Positions 8,477 through 17,550 of a DNA stretch of 64,000 bases are shown piece by piece. This DNA comes from Sandaracinobacteroides sp031425455. Lineage in GTDB: Bacteria > Pseudomonadota > Alphaproteobacteria > Sphingomonadales > Sphingomonadaceae. The stretch spans positions 1-64,000 of the forward strand of contig JANPJJ010000090.1 in the NCBI GenBank assembly GCA_031425455.1. Reading direction: 5' to 3'. Within the stretch, counting starts at the first letter, position 1; every line of letters begins with the position of its first letter. The position numbers and the translations under genes were made by a program. The notes beneath the pieces were generated by a model. That model saw only the letters and a program-made list of their open reading frames with translations. It searched no databases and was not told the DNA's origin.

Positions 8477-9195
8477 CGGCAGGCGTCCAGCGCCTTTTTC
8501 AGCCCGATCCGTCCATCGTAAAGAGAGCGGCCGGCGATCACGCCTTCGATGCCCTTTTTCATGCGCAGAGCGCGAATCTCGGCCAGCTCGGCAAGCCCGC
8601 CGGATGCGATCACGGGCAGCCGGACCGCCTTGGCGAGCGCAGCGGTGGCTTCGGCGTTGATCCCGCTCAGCAGCCCGTCGCGGCCTACATCGGTGAACAG
8701 CAGTGCCGCGACTCCGGCGTCCTCGAACCGCCGCCCTAGGTCGGCGACCGGCACGTCGGAGATGTCGGCCCAGCCCCGGGTCGCGACCATCCCGTCGCGC
8801 GCATCCACGGCGACGACGATGCGAGCCGGATGGTCGCGCGCTGCCGCCCGCACAAGGCCCGGGTCGGTGAGGGCCGCGGTTCCGATGACGACGCGAGCAA
8901 CCCCCAGCCGGAACCAACGCTCGATTGCCGCCATGTTGCGGATGCCCCCGCCCACCTGCACCTTCGCCGCCGTGGCTTCCAGGATCGCTTCGACGGCAAC
9001 GGCGTTCCGCGCCTCGCCGGCGAAGGCGCCGTCCAGGTCCACCACATGCAGCCAGCTCGCCCCCGCGTCGGCGAAGGCGCGCGCCTGCGCCGCGGGATTG
9101 TCGGCATAGATGGTCGCCCGGTCCATGTCGCCTTCTGCCAGCCGCACGACATTGCCGCCCTTCAGATCGATTGCCGGATAGAGAGTGAAAGGCAT
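8473..9195 (-). CDS. hisA: ProFAR isomerase (phosphoribosylformimino-AICAR-P isomerase)
   Basis: The 240-aa (beta/alpha)8 isomerase catalyses the Amadori rearrangement of ProFAR to PRFAR. LYPAIDLKGG holds the first catalytic Asp and LFTDVGRDGLLSG the second. Phosphate-binding loops QVGGGIR and ASGGLAE are present, and the length is normal. Its ATG shares one base with the hisH stop (TGATG). Confidence 0.95.
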   Translation of the reverse strand: MPFTLYPAIDLKGGNVVRLAEGDMDRATIYADNPAAQARAFADAGASWLHVVDLDGAFAGEARNAVAVEAILEATAAKVQVGGGIRNMAAIERWFRLGVARVVIGTAALTDPGLVRAAARDHPARIVVAVDARDGMVATRGWADISDVPVADLGRRFEDAGVAALLFTDVGRDGLLSGINAEATAALAKAVRLPVIASGGLAELAEIRALRMKKGIEGVIAGRSLYDGRIGLKKALDACR

Positions 9196-9830
9196 CAGGG
9201 CTTCCAGGCAAGCCAGCGCGCGAGCAGGTCGAGCCCGTAGCGTTGGCTTTTTTCGGGATGGAACTGGCAGCCCAGCATGTTCTCGTGCTGGACCGCCGCC
9301 GGCACCGGGCCGCCATAGTCGACGGTGGCAGCGACCTGCGCCGGGTCCGCGCCTTCCAGCGCATAGCTGTGCACGAAATAGGCATGGCCGGCACCGACCA
9401 GCTCTGGCGCTGCGCCTGGAATGGCGGTTTTGGAAGGGCGCACTTCGTTCCAGCCGATCTGGGGAATCTTCAGGCCAAGCCCGGCGTCGGGGGCCATGCG
9501 GCGAACCGCGCCCCTCACCCAGCCCAGACCCTTGTGGATGCCGAATTCATGGCCTTCGTCCGCCATCAGCTGCATGCCGACGCAGACGCCAAGGAACGGC
9601 ACCCCATGGTGGCGAACGGCCTCTTCGAGCGCCTCTTCCAGCCCCGCCACGGCGCGAAGCGCAGCGGCGCAGGCGCCGAATGCCCCGACCCCAGGGAGCA
9701 TGATCCGCTCGGCGGCGCGCACCTCGGCCGGGTCGGCAGTGACCCGAACCGCCCCGGCGCCGGCCGCCTCAAGCGCCTTCGCCGCCGACCTGAGATTGCC
9801 GGCGCCATAATCGATCAGGGCGACTGCCAT
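9195..9830 (-). CDS. hisH: Imidazole glycerol phosphate synthase, glutaminase subunit
   Basis: The 211-aa class I glutamine amidotransferase has the nucleophile in FLGVCVGMQLM and the His-Glu pair in CQFHPEKS. It pairs with HisF and channels ammonia through the HisF barrel. LPGVGAFG is the usual HisH loop. Only three bases separate it from the hisB stop. Confidence 0.95.
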   Translation of the reverse strand: MAVALIDYGAGNLRSAAKALEAAGAGAVRVTADPAEVRAAERIMLPGVGAFGACAAALRAVAGLEEALEEAVRHHGVPFLGVCVGMQLMADEGHEFGIHKGLGWVRGAVRRMAPDAGLGLKIPQIGWNEVRPSKTAIPGAAPELVGAGHAYFVHSYALEGADPAQVAATVDYGGPVPAAVQHENMLGCQFHPEKSQRYGLDLLARWLAWKP

Positions 9831-9833
9831 GGT

Positions 9834-10448
9834 TCAGCCCAGCGTGCCCTTGGTGGAGGGAATACGCCCCGCCTGGCGCGGATCGATGGCGACAGCCTGC
9901 CGCAATGCCCGGGCCAGCCCCTTGAAGCAGCTTTCGACGATATGGTGATTGTTCTCGCCATAAAGCGTCTCGACGTGGAGCGTGATCCCGGCGGCCTGCG
10001 CGAAGCTGTGGAATACGTGGCGGAACAGCTCGCTGTCCATTTCGCCCAGCCGGCTCAGCGTGAAGTCGACTTTCCACACCAGGAACGGGCGGCCCGAAAT
10101 GTCGAGGGCGACCCGGCTCAAGGTTTCGTCCATCGGAATCAGGGCGCTGCCGTAGCGGGTGATCCCGGCGCGGTCGCCCAGCGCATCGCGAAAGGCTTCG
10201 CCCAGGGCGATCGCGGTATCCTCCACCGTATGGTGCGCATCGATGTGCAGGTCGCCGACCGTCCGGATGTCGAGATCGAACAGCCCATGACGCGCCAGCT
10301 GCTCCAGCATATGATCGTAGAAGCCGATCCCCGTGCTGATCGAGCGCGCCCCGCTGCCGTCGAGATTGACTCCGACGTGGACGTCCGTTTCGGACGTCTT
10401 GCGGGAGACGGTAGCGGTGCGCGCATCCAGCGAGAGAGAGTGGGCCAT
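9834..10448 (-). CDS. hisB: Imidazoleglycerol-phosphate dehydratase
   Basis: The 204-aa enzyme dehydrates imidazole glycerol phosphate to imidazole acetol phosphate. It is the stand-alone dehydratase with no phosphatase domain. The two metal-binding His motifs are clear: DIDAHHTVEDT-like (LHIDAHHTVED) and ENNHHIVES. It is the first gene of hisB-hisH-hisA-hisF-hisE-HIT on the minus strand. No his leader peptide or attenuator is evident in the 95 bases upstream. Confidence 0.95.
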   Translation of the reverse strand: MAHSLSLDARTATVSRKTSETDVHVGVNLDGSGARSISTGIGFYDHMLEQLARHGLFDLDIRTVGDLHIDAHHTVEDTAIALGEAFRDALGDRAGITRYGSALIPMDETLSRVALDISGRPFLVWKVDFTLSRLGEMDSELFRHVFHSFAQAAGITLHVETLYGENNHHIVESCFKGLARALRQAVAIDPRQAGRIPSTKGTLG

Positions 10449-10543
10449 TTCGGGTCGGGCCTTTCGCGGCCGATGTAGAGGAGAGCCGGGTCGAGGCCCG
10501 CGGCTATAGCAGGGGAGGGCGGGCGTTCAACCCGGGCTTGGCT

Positions 10544-11956
10544 TCAGCTTCCGTCCAGGCGCTTCATGTCGGACGATTGCACAAGGCGTAGCGATTTTTC
10601 GACCGGGGCCAATTCGGGGATCGGCTTCTTTCCCTTTTCAACCCCCATTTCGGGGAATTTGCGCGCCTTCGACAGAACACGCTGTTCCAGCGACCCGATG
10701 AAGTCATTATAGGCGCCCGAAGCCTCGCCGAGGTTGCGGCCAACGCGCTGGATATGCTCGGTCATCGTCGCGAGGCTCGTGTAGAGCTCGGCGCCAAGCT
10801 CCCCGATCGCACGCGCCTCCTCCGCCATCTTCTCCTGCCGCCAGACCATTGCGACCACCCGGGCGATCGCCAGCAGATTGGTCGGCCCCGCCAGCAGGAT
10901 GCGCTGGTCGAGCGCCCAGCCGAGCAGGTCGAGATCCTGCTCCAGCGCGGCCGACAGGAAATTCTCGCCGGGCAGGAACATCACAACGAAGTCCGCTGAC
11001 GCCGCGAATTCCTTCCAATAAGCCTTTTCCGACAAGCCTTTGGCATGATTGCGCACCGACAGCGCGTGCCGCTTCAGCGCCGCTGCCCGATCCGTCTCGC
11101 CCTCCGCCTCAGACGCTGCCAGATAATCCGCCAGCGAGCATTTGCTGTCCACCACCAGTTCGCGGCCGCCCGGCATTTTCAGCACCGCGTCCGGCCGCCG
11201 GCGGTTGCCGTCATCATCCTCCACACTTGCCTGCAGATGAAAATCGATGCCTTCACGCAGGCCCGCCATGTCCAGAACGTTGCGAAGCTGCGCCTCCCCC
11301 CACGCGCCCGACGCTTTGGACGACGACCGCAGCGCCGCCACAATTTTCCCGGCTTCGGCCTTCACCGCCGCCTGTCCCAGCGCCACCCCGGCCAATTGTT
11401 CCGAAAGCGAACCATAAGCCTGCTCGCGCTTTGTTTCCATTTCCTTCAGTTCCAGCCCATAGCGCCCCAGCGTCTCCCGCATCGGGACGACCAGATCCGC
11501 CAATGCCACCCTGCTTTCGTTGAGCCCCTTGGCGGCCTCTTCGCGGTGGCGCTTCAACGTCTCCTCGGATTGCAGCACGAACTGCCGCTGCGCGTTGGCC
11601 AGAGCTTCGGACGCAAGGCGCTGGAACTCGCCCTGCAACTGCTTCAGCTGCCCGGCATGCACGCGCTCGCGCTCTGCCAACGCTTCGGCCCCAGCCTTTT
11701 CCCGCGCGTCCTGGCCCGACTTCAGCGCTGCAAGCTCCGCTTCCAGCCGGGCCGCCCTCTGCACGAAAGGCGTCGCCGCATCGGCTTCGCGCTTCCAGGC
11801 GGCGACTTCGGCCACCGCCTGCCCCAGCTTTTCGCGCCGGTCCGCCAGATCGTTGCGGGCCATTCCCAAAGGCTTGCCCCACAGCAGCCACCCCGTCAGC
11901 AAAGCGAGCGCCAGGCAGCCGACGGCGACAAGCACGATCAGGATTTCAGGCGACAT
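10544..11956 (-). CDS. rmuC: DNA recombination protein RmuC
   Basis: The 470-aa protein has one N-terminal membrane segment (about 5-27), then a long Ala/Glu/Gln/Lys-rich coiled coil (about 35-200). The RmuC endonuclease-like domain follows, with GAWGEAQLRNVLDMAGL, RRRPDAVLKMPGG and VVDSKCSLADY, whose D...DxK residues fit a PD-(D/E)XK-like site. RmuC limits inversions at short repeats. It is monocistronic, divergent from the SMP-30 gene. Confidence 0.9.
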   Translation of the reverse strand: MSPEILIVLVAVGCLALALLTGWLLWGKPLGMARNDLADRREKLGQAVAEVAAWKREADAATPFVQRAARLEAELAALKSGQDAREKAGAEALAERERVHAGQLKQLQGEFQRLASEALANAQRQFVLQSEETLKRHREEAAKGLNESRVALADLVVPMRETLGRYGLELKEMETKREQAYGSLSEQLAGVALGQAAVKAEAGKIVAALRSSSKASGAWGEAQLRNVLDMAGLREGIDFHLQASVEDDDGNRRRPDAVLKMPGGRELVVDSKCSLADYLAASEAEGETDRAAALKRHALSVRNHAKGLSEKAYWKEFAASADFVVMFLPGENFLSAALEQDLDLLGWALDQRILLAGPTNLLAIARVVAMVWRQEKMAEEARAIGELGAELYTSLATMTEHIQRVGRNLGEASGAYNDFIGSLEQRVLSKARKFPEMGVEKGKKPIPELAPVEKSLRLVQSSDMKRLDGS

Positions 11957-12067
11957 GGGCAGAACATTAGGCGAACATCTTCGCCTCTGTCACGCAGATT
12001 CGTGGGCCGCGGATTCTTGCGCCCCGGCGGTTCCCGTGGGAGCATGGGACATTGAGGGAGGCGCAAC

Positions 12068-12982
12068 ATGGAATTCGAGATCATCGCAGAGGGTCTGGCC
12101 TTCCCCGAGGGGCCTGTGATGATGGACGACGGCTCGGTCCTGGTCGTCGAGATTGCCGAAGGCCGCGTTACCCGCGTCACGACCGACGGCCGCAAGCAGG
12201 TGGTCGCCACGCCCGGCGGCGGCCCGAACGGCGCCGCGATCGGCCCGGACGGCGCGCTCTATGTCTGCAACAACGGCGGGTTCGACTGGAGCCGGATGGG
12301 GGATCTGCTGATTCCCGGCAATGCCGCGGCGGATTACTCCACCGGGCGGATCGAGCGCATTGATCTTGCGACCGGCAAGGTCGAGCGCCTCTACGACAGC
12401 TGCGACGGGCGCCGGCTCTCCGGCCCGAACGACATCGTCTTCGATGCCGACGGCGGCTTCTGGTTCACCGATCTAGGCAAGCATTTCGATCATCATACCG
12501 ATCATGGCGGGTTGTTCCACGCGCGGCCCGACGGCAGCCGCATCGTGCAGGCGATTCACGGCCCCCATATGAACGGCGTCGGCCTCTCGCCAGACGGCCG
12601 TACCGTCTATACCGCGCTGACAGTCGTCGGCGACTTGCTGGCGTTCGACATCACAGCGCCGGGTGAAGTAGCGCCATCGCCGCTTGCGGCGCTCCCCGGG
12701 CGGGTGGTTGCCCGGTTCCCGCCACGCGTGCTGCTGGACTCGATGGCGATGCTGGCCGACGGGCGCATCGCCCAGGCAACGCTGATCGACCGCCCGGGCG
12801 TTGCCGTCGTCGACCCCGCAACCGGCGCGATCGAATTCACCGACTTTCCCGATCTCCTCACCACCAACATCGCATTTGGCGGCGCCGATATGCGCGATGC
12901 TGTCGTCTGCCTCTCCACCAGCGGGCGCCTGGCGCGCTGCCGCTGGCCCGAACCGGGGCTAAGGCTCAACTTCAACGCGTGA
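12068..12982 (+). CDS. SMP-30/gluconolactonase family lactonase
   Basis: The 304-aa six-bladed beta-propeller has the family metal ligands: Glu in FPEGPV (residue about 14), Asn/Asp in SGPNDIVFDADGGFWFTD and the Asn in HMNGVGLSPDG. Such enzymes hydrolyse sugar or other lactones. No signal peptide is seen, so it is likely cytoplasmic. GGAGG lies upstream of the ATG. The stop overlaps the GTG start of xerD (GTGA), so the two are probably co-translated although their functions are unrelated. Confidence 0.85.
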   Translation: MEFEIIAEGLAFPEGPVMMDDGSVLVVEIAEGRVTRVTTDGRKQVVATPGGGPNGAAIGPDGALYVCNNGGFDWSRMGDLLIPGNAAADYSTGRIERIDLATGKVERLYDSCDGRRLSGPNDIVFDADGGFWFTDLGKHFDHHTDHGGLFHARPDGSRIVQAIHGPHMNGVGLSPDGRTVYTALTVVGDLLAFDITAPGEVAPSPLAALPGRVVARFPPRVLLDSMAMLADGRIAQATLIDRPGVAVVDPATGAIEFTDFPDLLTTNIAFGGADMRDAVVCLSTSGRLARCRWPEPGLRLNFNA

Positions 12983-13866
12983 ACGACCTGCCCGACCCCC
13001 GCGCGATTGCGCTGTTCCTAGACATGCTGGCGGCCGAACGCGGCGCGGCACCGAACACGCTCGCCGCCTATGGGCGGGACCTGGACGGGGCGTCGGAGGC
13101 GCTGGCCGGGCGGTTGGCAGGCGCCACCTCCGCCGATCTCGAAGGCCTGTTCGCCGGGTGGCATGCTCTCGCCCCGGCAAGCCTGTCCCGCAAGCGCTCG
13201 GCACTGCGGCGCTTCTTCGGATTTCTTGTTGCCGAAGGCATTCGCGCCGACAATCCGGCGCTGCGGATCGCCGCGGTGAAGCCCGGCCGCCCCTTGCCGA
13301 AGACGCTGTCGGTGGACGATGTCGGCCGCTTGCTCGCGATCGTCGATGCCGACCTTGCGGACGCGCCCACACCGCCGCGCATCCGGGTGAGGGCGCTGGT
13401 CGAGCTCCTTTACGGTTCGGGCCTTCGCGCCACCGAACTCGTGTCGCTGCCGCGCAACGCGATCCGCCCGCCGCAACCCTTCGCCATCGTGACCGGGAAG
13501 GGCAACAAGGAGCGAATGATCCCGCTGTCTCCCGCGGCGCTTGATGCCGTTTCGGCTCAACTGCAGCTCGTGCCCAGGGACAGTCGCTGGCTGTTCCCCT
13601 CCGGCAAGGGGCATTTCACCCGGGTTCGCCTCTACCAGGTGATGAAGGCGCTCGCCGCCCGCGCCGGGCTCGATCCGGCGCGCCTTTCGCCCCATGTGCT
13701 GCGCCATGCCTTTGCGACCCACATGCTGGCCAACGGCGCAGATCTTCGCACCTTGCAGACCTTGCTTGGCCACGCCGACATTTCGACGACCGAGATCTAT
13801 ACGCATGTTGACAGCAGCCGGCTGGTCGCCACGGTGCAACGCCTGCACCCGCTGGCGGATGAGTAA
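12979..13866 (+). CDS. xerD: Site-specific tyrosine recombinase XerD
   Basis: The 295-aa protein is the normal length for Xer recombinases that resolve chromosome dimers at dif. The N-terminal SAM-like domain (1-100) is followed by a catalytic domain with Arg150 (GSGLRATEL), Lys174 (TGKGNKER), His239-x-x-Arg242 (HVLRH), His265 (LLGHADIST) and nucleophile Tyr274 (IYTH). All are present, so it should be active. The GTG at 12979 overlaps the previous stop. The length and the housekeeping setting favour XerD over an element integrase. Confidence 0.9.
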   Translation: MNDLPDPRAIALFLDMLAAERGAAPNTLAAYGRDLDGASEALAGRLAGATSADLEGLFAGWHALAPASLSRKRSALRRFFGFLVAEGIRADNPALRIAAVKPGRPLPKTLSVDDVGRLLAIVDADLADAPTPPRIRVRALVELLYGSGLRATELVSLPRNAIRPPQPFAIVTGKGNKERMIPLSPAALDAVSAQLQLVPRDSRWLFPSGKGHFTRVRLYQVMKALAARAGLDPARLSPHVLRHAFATHMLANGADLRTLQTLLGHADISTTEIYTHVDSSRLVATVQRLHPLADE

Positions 13867-13956
13867 GCTATTTCGTCGCAAGAAGCGGCGTGGGGAGCCT
13901 TTTGCCGGTTCGCCTGCTATCACGTCTGTCGACCCTTTCGCCAAGGCCATGCCATC

Positions 13957-15081
13957 GTGACCCAGATGATCGTTTCCGAGCCGTCTTTCGTGGCAAGCGC
14001 CGCCGTTCCCGCCGTTGCTTATGTCAACCGGATTTCCACCGCAGTGCCCGGGCACGACGTGCATGTGGCCTTCGAAAAGTTCGTCGGCAGCCTTCTGGAA
14101 GGCCGTCGCGAGGCAGCGCTGTTCCGGCGCATGGCGGGGCGCTCTGGCATCGAGCGGCGCTTTTCCAGTTTCGAGCCGGTGGAGAACCCGGACGGTTTCG
14201 TAGCCGATACCGAAGGCTTCTACAGCCCCGGCGCCTTCCCCCCCACCAGCCGCCGCATGGCGCGCTATGCCGAAGTCGCCCCCGAGCTTGCCGGCCGGGC
14301 GATTGCGGGCCTGGAAACCGACCTGTCCGCCGTCACGCATCTGGTGCTGGCCAGCTGCACCGGCTTCATGGCGCCCGGCCTTGACCAGGTGCTGGTGCGC
14401 AATCTGGGCCTGGACCCCGGGGTGGAGCGTACCGTGGTCGGCTATATGGGCTGCTATGCGGCGGTGAACTCGCTCCGGCTGGCGCACCATATCGTCCGCT
14501 CCACGCCGTCTGCCCGTGTGCTGGTGGTGACGGTGGAGCTCTGCACGCTGCACTTCCAGGATACGCAGGAGGTGGACAAGCTGCTGTCCATGCTGCTGTT
14601 CGGGGACGGCTGCGCCGCTGCGCTGGTCACGGCGGAGGCGCAGGGCGTGGCACTGCACGATTTCCTCAGCTTCGCGCTGCCGGAGTCCGACGGACTGATC
14701 ACCTGGGACATCGGGGACAGCGGGTTCGACATGCATTTGTCAGGGCAGGTGCCGCAGCGGATCCAGAAGGCGATGGCCGACGAGCGTGCCCGAAACGCGA
14801 CCGATGGCGTGCTGCGCGGGCGGCATCCGGAGGACTATGCACTGTTCGCGGTCCATGCCGGTGGCAAGGCGATCCTCGATGCAGTGGAGAATGGGCTGGA
14901 GCTTGCAAAGGATCGGCTGGATTGGTCGCGCGGCGTGCTGAAGGATTTCGGCAACATGAGCTCGTCCACGCTGATGTTCGTGCTGCAGCGCATTTTGCAG
15001 ACCGCCGCACCGGGCAATGGACTCGCGATGGCGTTCGGGCCGGGTCTGGCGTGCGAGACCTTTACCTTCCGGAAGCTGTAG
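13957..15081 (+). CDS. Type III polyketide synthase (chalcone synthase-like)
   Basis: The 374-aa homodimeric ketosynthase condenses an acyl-CoA starter with malonyl-CoA. The catalytic triad is visible: Cys166 in GYMGCYAAVNSL, His300 in FAVHAGGKAI and Asn333 in FGNMSSSTL. CTGFMAPG and FGDGCAAALV are also family blocks. GTG at 13957 is the first start, with ATG 13966 an alternative; AAGG lies nearby. The next two genes, a methyltransferase and an FAD-dependent hydroxylase-like protein, follow within 30 bases. The set resembles phenolic-lipid operons in which a resorcinol or pyrone core is methylated and oxidised. The product is unknown. Confidence 0.92.
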   Translation: MTQMIVSEPSFVASAAVPAVAYVNRISTAVPGHDVHVAFEKFVGSLLEGRREAALFRRMAGRSGIERRFSSFEPVENPDGFVADTEGFYSPGAFPPTSRRMARYAEVAPELAGRAIAGLETDLSAVTHLVLASCTGFMAPGLDQVLVRNLGLDPGVERTVVGYMGCYAAVNSLRLAHHIVRSTPSARVLVVTVELCTLHFQDTQEVDKLLSMLLFGDGCAAALVTAEAQGVALHDFLSFALPESDGLITWDIGDSGFDMHLSGQVPQRIQKAMADERARNATDGVLRGRHPEDYALFAVHAGGKAILDAVENGLELAKDRLDWSRGVLKDFGNMSSSTLMFVLQRILQTAAPGNGLAMAFGPGLACETFTFRKL

Positions 15082-15090
15082 CGCCGCCCC

Positions 15091-15816
15091 ATGTGGCCAG
15101 ATCTGTCGGCGCGCGCCGTGGAGCCCGAGTGGATGGACACGCAGCGGCTGGAACTCGACGATTTCGCTGCGGTGCTGGCCGACCTGGAGCAGGTCAACCG
15201 CCTGACCTTCGCGGCGCCGCCGACCATGGCGTTCCTGGCGCAAGCCACCGCGGGATGGCCGCGCGGCTCCGAACTCCGGGTCGCCGATCTGGGCTATGGC
15301 CAGGGAGAGATGCTGCGACGCATCCATCGCTGGGCCGAAGGACGCGGGCTGGTGCCCCGACTGACCGGGGTGGACCTGAACCCGCAATGCCGGGCGCTTG
15401 CGATGGCGAACACGCCCGCCGACATGACGATCGATTGGCACGAGGGCGACCTGTTCGGCTGGACCCCGGCCGATCCGCCGCATGTGATCCTCAGCGCGCT
15501 GTTCACGCATCACCTGGCCGAGCCCGACCTGATCCGGCTGCTTCGCTGGCAGGAGGCAACCGCCAGCCACGGCTGGTTCGTGAACGACCTGCACCGCCAC
15601 TGGCTTGCCTGGGGCGGCTTTCGCGCACTGGCCTGGGCGGCGCGCTGGCATCCGATGGTGCAGCATGACGGAGCGCTGAGCGTGCGTCGCGCGTTCATCC
15701 GCCAGGATTGGGACGGGTTGCTGGCCGAGGCCGGCGTGCGGCACGCTTCGCTTCACTGGTACCCGCTGTTCCGGCTTTGCGTCGCCCGGCTGAAGGCAGC
15801 GCCGATCCCGGCATGA
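15091..15816 (+). CDS. Class I SAM-dependent methyltransferase of the type III PKS cassette
   Basis: The 241-aa protein has a Rossmann SAM site: motif I VADLGYGQGEMLRRI (an unusual Gly-Tyr-Gly-Gln version), then GVDLNPQCRA and EGDLFGW. It lies nine bases after the polyketide synthase and just before the flavoprotein, so it probably O- or C-methylates the polyketide product. It is not related to the integral-membrane ICMT-type methylase of the Streptomyces srs operon, so the analogy is one of gene order and function only. Its stop overlaps the first of three ATGAGCG copies. Confidence 0.75.
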   Translation: MWPDLSARAVEPEWMDTQRLELDDFAAVLADLEQVNRLTFAAPPTMAFLAQATAGWPRGSELRVADLGYGQGEMLRRIHRWAEGRGLVPRLTGVDLNPQCRALAMANTPADMTIDWHEGDLFGWTPADPPHVILSALFTHHLAEPDLIRLLRWQEATASHGWFVNDLHRHWLAWGGFRALAWAARWHPMVQHDGALSVRRAFIRQDWDGLLAEAGVRHASLHWYPLFRLCVARLKAAPIPA

Positions 15817-15847
15817 GCGTTCCCCCGCATGAGCGCCCCCCCGAATG
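15813..15847 (+). repeat. Triplicated ATGAGCG start-codon module, 16-bp period
   Basis: ATGAGCG occurs at 15813, 15829 and 15845, each followed by a C-rich stretch. The first ATG overlaps the methyltransferase stop (ATGA). It opens an 11-codon ORF (MSVPPHERPPE) whose TGA at 15846-15848 overlaps the third ATG, the start of the flavoprotein. The second ATG opens a different frame that runs on to 16023. Confidence 0.8.
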
Positions 15848-16993
15848 AGCGCAACGCGGCACCCCGGCCCGTTGATCGTGGGCGGCGGGCTCGCCGGACC
15901 GGCGGCGGCCATCTGGCTTGCGCGCGCCGGGCAGGAGGTGCTGCTGTGGGAAAAGGAACGGGCGCCCGCGCACAAAATCTGTGGCGAGTTCCTGAGCTGG
16001 GAGGCGCAAGCCTGGCTTGGTGACCTGGGCCTCAGCCTGGAGACGCTGGGCGCCGTTGCGATCGATCGCGTGCGGCTGGTGACGGCGGCACGACAGGCGG
16101 CGGGGCCGCTCGGGTTCACGGCCCGCTCGCTCACGCGCCGCACGCTGGATGCGGCATTGCTCGACCTTGCCGCATCGGCGGGCGCCAAGGTGCAGCGCGG
16201 CGTGGCCGCGCGCGAGGTCGGCGCGGACGGGACCGTCTCCGCCGGCTCGGTCGAGGTTCGCCCCGACCAGCTGCTGGTCGCCACCGGCAAGCATAATCTG
16301 CGCGGAATCGGCCGTGACGGCGCCGGGACGCTGAACCACCAGCTCGGGTTCAAGGCTTATTTCCGGCTTGCCCCGGCCGAGCGCACCGACCTTGCAGGCC
16401 ATGTCGAGCTGATCCTGTTCGCCGGCGGCTATGCCGGGCTGCAAATGGTGGAGCGCGAGGCGGCCAATCTGTGCTTTCTGGTGTCGCCCGATCGCTGGAA
16501 GCGCTGCGACGGCGATTTTATGACGTTATTGGCCGACCTGTCCGTCGAGGTGCCGCACCTGGGCAAGCGTTTGGCGGGCGCCGTGCCGCTGCTGGACCGA
16601 CCGCTCGCAATCTCCGGCGTGCCCTACGGCTTTCTGCATCCTGCACGCACGGGCGAACCGGGGCGTGCAGGCGAACCGGGCTGGCGGCTGGGCGATCAGG
16701 CGGCTGTCATCCCGAGCTTTACCGGAGACGGCATGAGCCTGGCCCTGCACAGCGCCCGGCTGGCGACGGCAGCGCTGCTGACGGGGCGCGGGGCGGGCGA
16801 CTATTACCGGGAGCTGCGCCGCGACGCCGGCGGCGCAGTGCGGCGCGCGACATGGTTGCAACGGCGGGCGGAAGGCGACCGACTGGGGGAACGGGCAGTG
16901 GCGGCACTTGGGCTGGTGCCGGCGCTGGCGCGGCTGGGGGCGCGGTTCACGCGGCTGTCGGCGGGGGCGGTCGGGCGAGCGCGGATGCTGTAA
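15845..16993 (+). CDS. FAD-dependent oxidoreductase/monooxygenase of the type III PKS cassette
   Basis: The 382-aa flavoprotein has the N-terminal dinucleotide fold LIVGGGLAGPAAAIWLARAG and the later FAD-ribityl motif GDQAAVIPSFTGDGMSLAL of group A hydroxylases and geranylgeranyl-reductase-like enzymes. KICGEFLSWEA after the first fold is typical of the latter group. In context it probably hydroxylates or oxidises the methylated polyketide, as SrsC does for alkylresorcinols. The start at 15845 is the third of three tandem ATGAGCG copies; there is no good ribosome binding site, so coupling to the methyltransferase is likely. Confidence 0.8.
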   Translation: MSATRHPGPLIVGGGLAGPAAAIWLARAGQEVLLWEKERAPAHKICGEFLSWEAQAWLGDLGLSLETLGAVAIDRVRLVTAARQAAGPLGFTARSLTRRTLDAALLDLAASAGAKVQRGVAAREVGADGTVSAGSVEVRPDQLLVATGKHNLRGIGRDGAGTLNHQLGFKAYFRLAPAERTDLAGHVELILFAGGYAGLQMVEREAANLCFLVSPDRWKRCDGDFMTLLADLSVEVPHLGKRLAGAVPLLDRPLAISGVPYGFLHPARTGEPGRAGEPGWRLGDQAAVIPSFTGDGMSLALHSARLATAALLTGRGAGDYYRELRRDAGGAVRRATWLQRRAEGDRLGERAVAALGLVPALARLGARFTRLSAGAVGRARML

Positions 16994-17283
16994 CCCCCTC
17001 TCCGTTCAGCCAAATCCGACCTGCGGTTTTAGGGAAGAGGCGCCTGCCCCAGCGAAGGCTGGGGGCGCGCCAAGTGAGCGGGGTGAGGGGAGGGCGATCT
17101 CGTGGGCCGGCCGGCGGCAAAGCCGCCAAGTCCGGCGGGTTCGTGAGAGCGCAGACAGCAGGAAAGAAGAGCTCGGCAGAGCAGCCCCGTCGGTCCTGTC
17201 GGTTGCGGGACTCCCGCAACCGCAGGCCGACCGAGTTTTCGGCAAGTCTGCCGATTAGCGCTGTGCGCTAACGGCAGCCGCCT
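16994..17283. terminator. Hairpin-rich region between convergent genes
   Basis: No gene is seen. At least four stem-loops lie here: GCCCCAGC-GAAG-GCTGGGG (17046-17064), GGTTGCGGGA-c-TCCCGCAACC (17201-17221), TCGGCA-agtc-TGCCGA (17239-17254) and TTAGCG-ctgtg-CGCTAA (17255-17271). The last two sit at the 3' end of the minus-strand SWIB gene and could end both transcripts. The first shares the CAGCGAAGGCTG core with the palindrome at 45063-45090. Confidence 0.5.
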
Positions 17284-17550
17284 TCAGCTCAAATGTTTCG
17301 CCAGATGCTTGTTCATCTCGAACATCGTCACGCTGTCCAGCCCGAAGATCGGCTTCAGCTTGGCGTCCGCATTGATCCGGCGCCGGTCTTTCGGGTCCTG
17401 CAGGTCGTGCTTCTTGATATAGTCCCACACCTTCTTCACCACTTCGCCCCGGGCGAGCTTGTCGCTGCCGACGATGGCGGCCAGTTGCGGCGACGGCGTC
17501 AGTGGCGTCTGCAGCGCGTTCGGCTTGGCGGTCGGTTTCTTCTCGGCCAT
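17284..17550 (-). CDS. SWIB/MDM2 domain protein
   Basis: The 88-aa protein is nearly all SWIB domain: LAAIVGSDKLARGEVVKKVW, then DYIKKHDLQDPKDRRRI and KLKPIFGLDSVTMFEMNKHL. The basic N-terminal tail (AEKKPTAKP) would suit nucleic acid binding. In eukaryotes the domain is in chromatin remodelers. In bacteria it occurs as this small stand-alone protein of unknown role, and in Chlamydia fused to topoisomerase I. The ATG at 17550 has an AGGGAGAGGGA site; the longer frame upstream is not needed. Confidence 0.85.
   Translation of the reverse strand: MAEKKPTAKPNALQTPLTPSPQLAAIVGSDKLARGEVVKKVWDYIKKHDLQDPKDRRRINADAKLKPIFGLDSVTMFEMNKHLAKHLS

Noticed and set aside
15829..16023. 64-aa ORF from the middle ATGAGCG copy
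   Set aside because: It runs within the flavoprotein gene in another frame, is Arg-rich and shows no motif; it looks like a by-product of the start-codon duplication.
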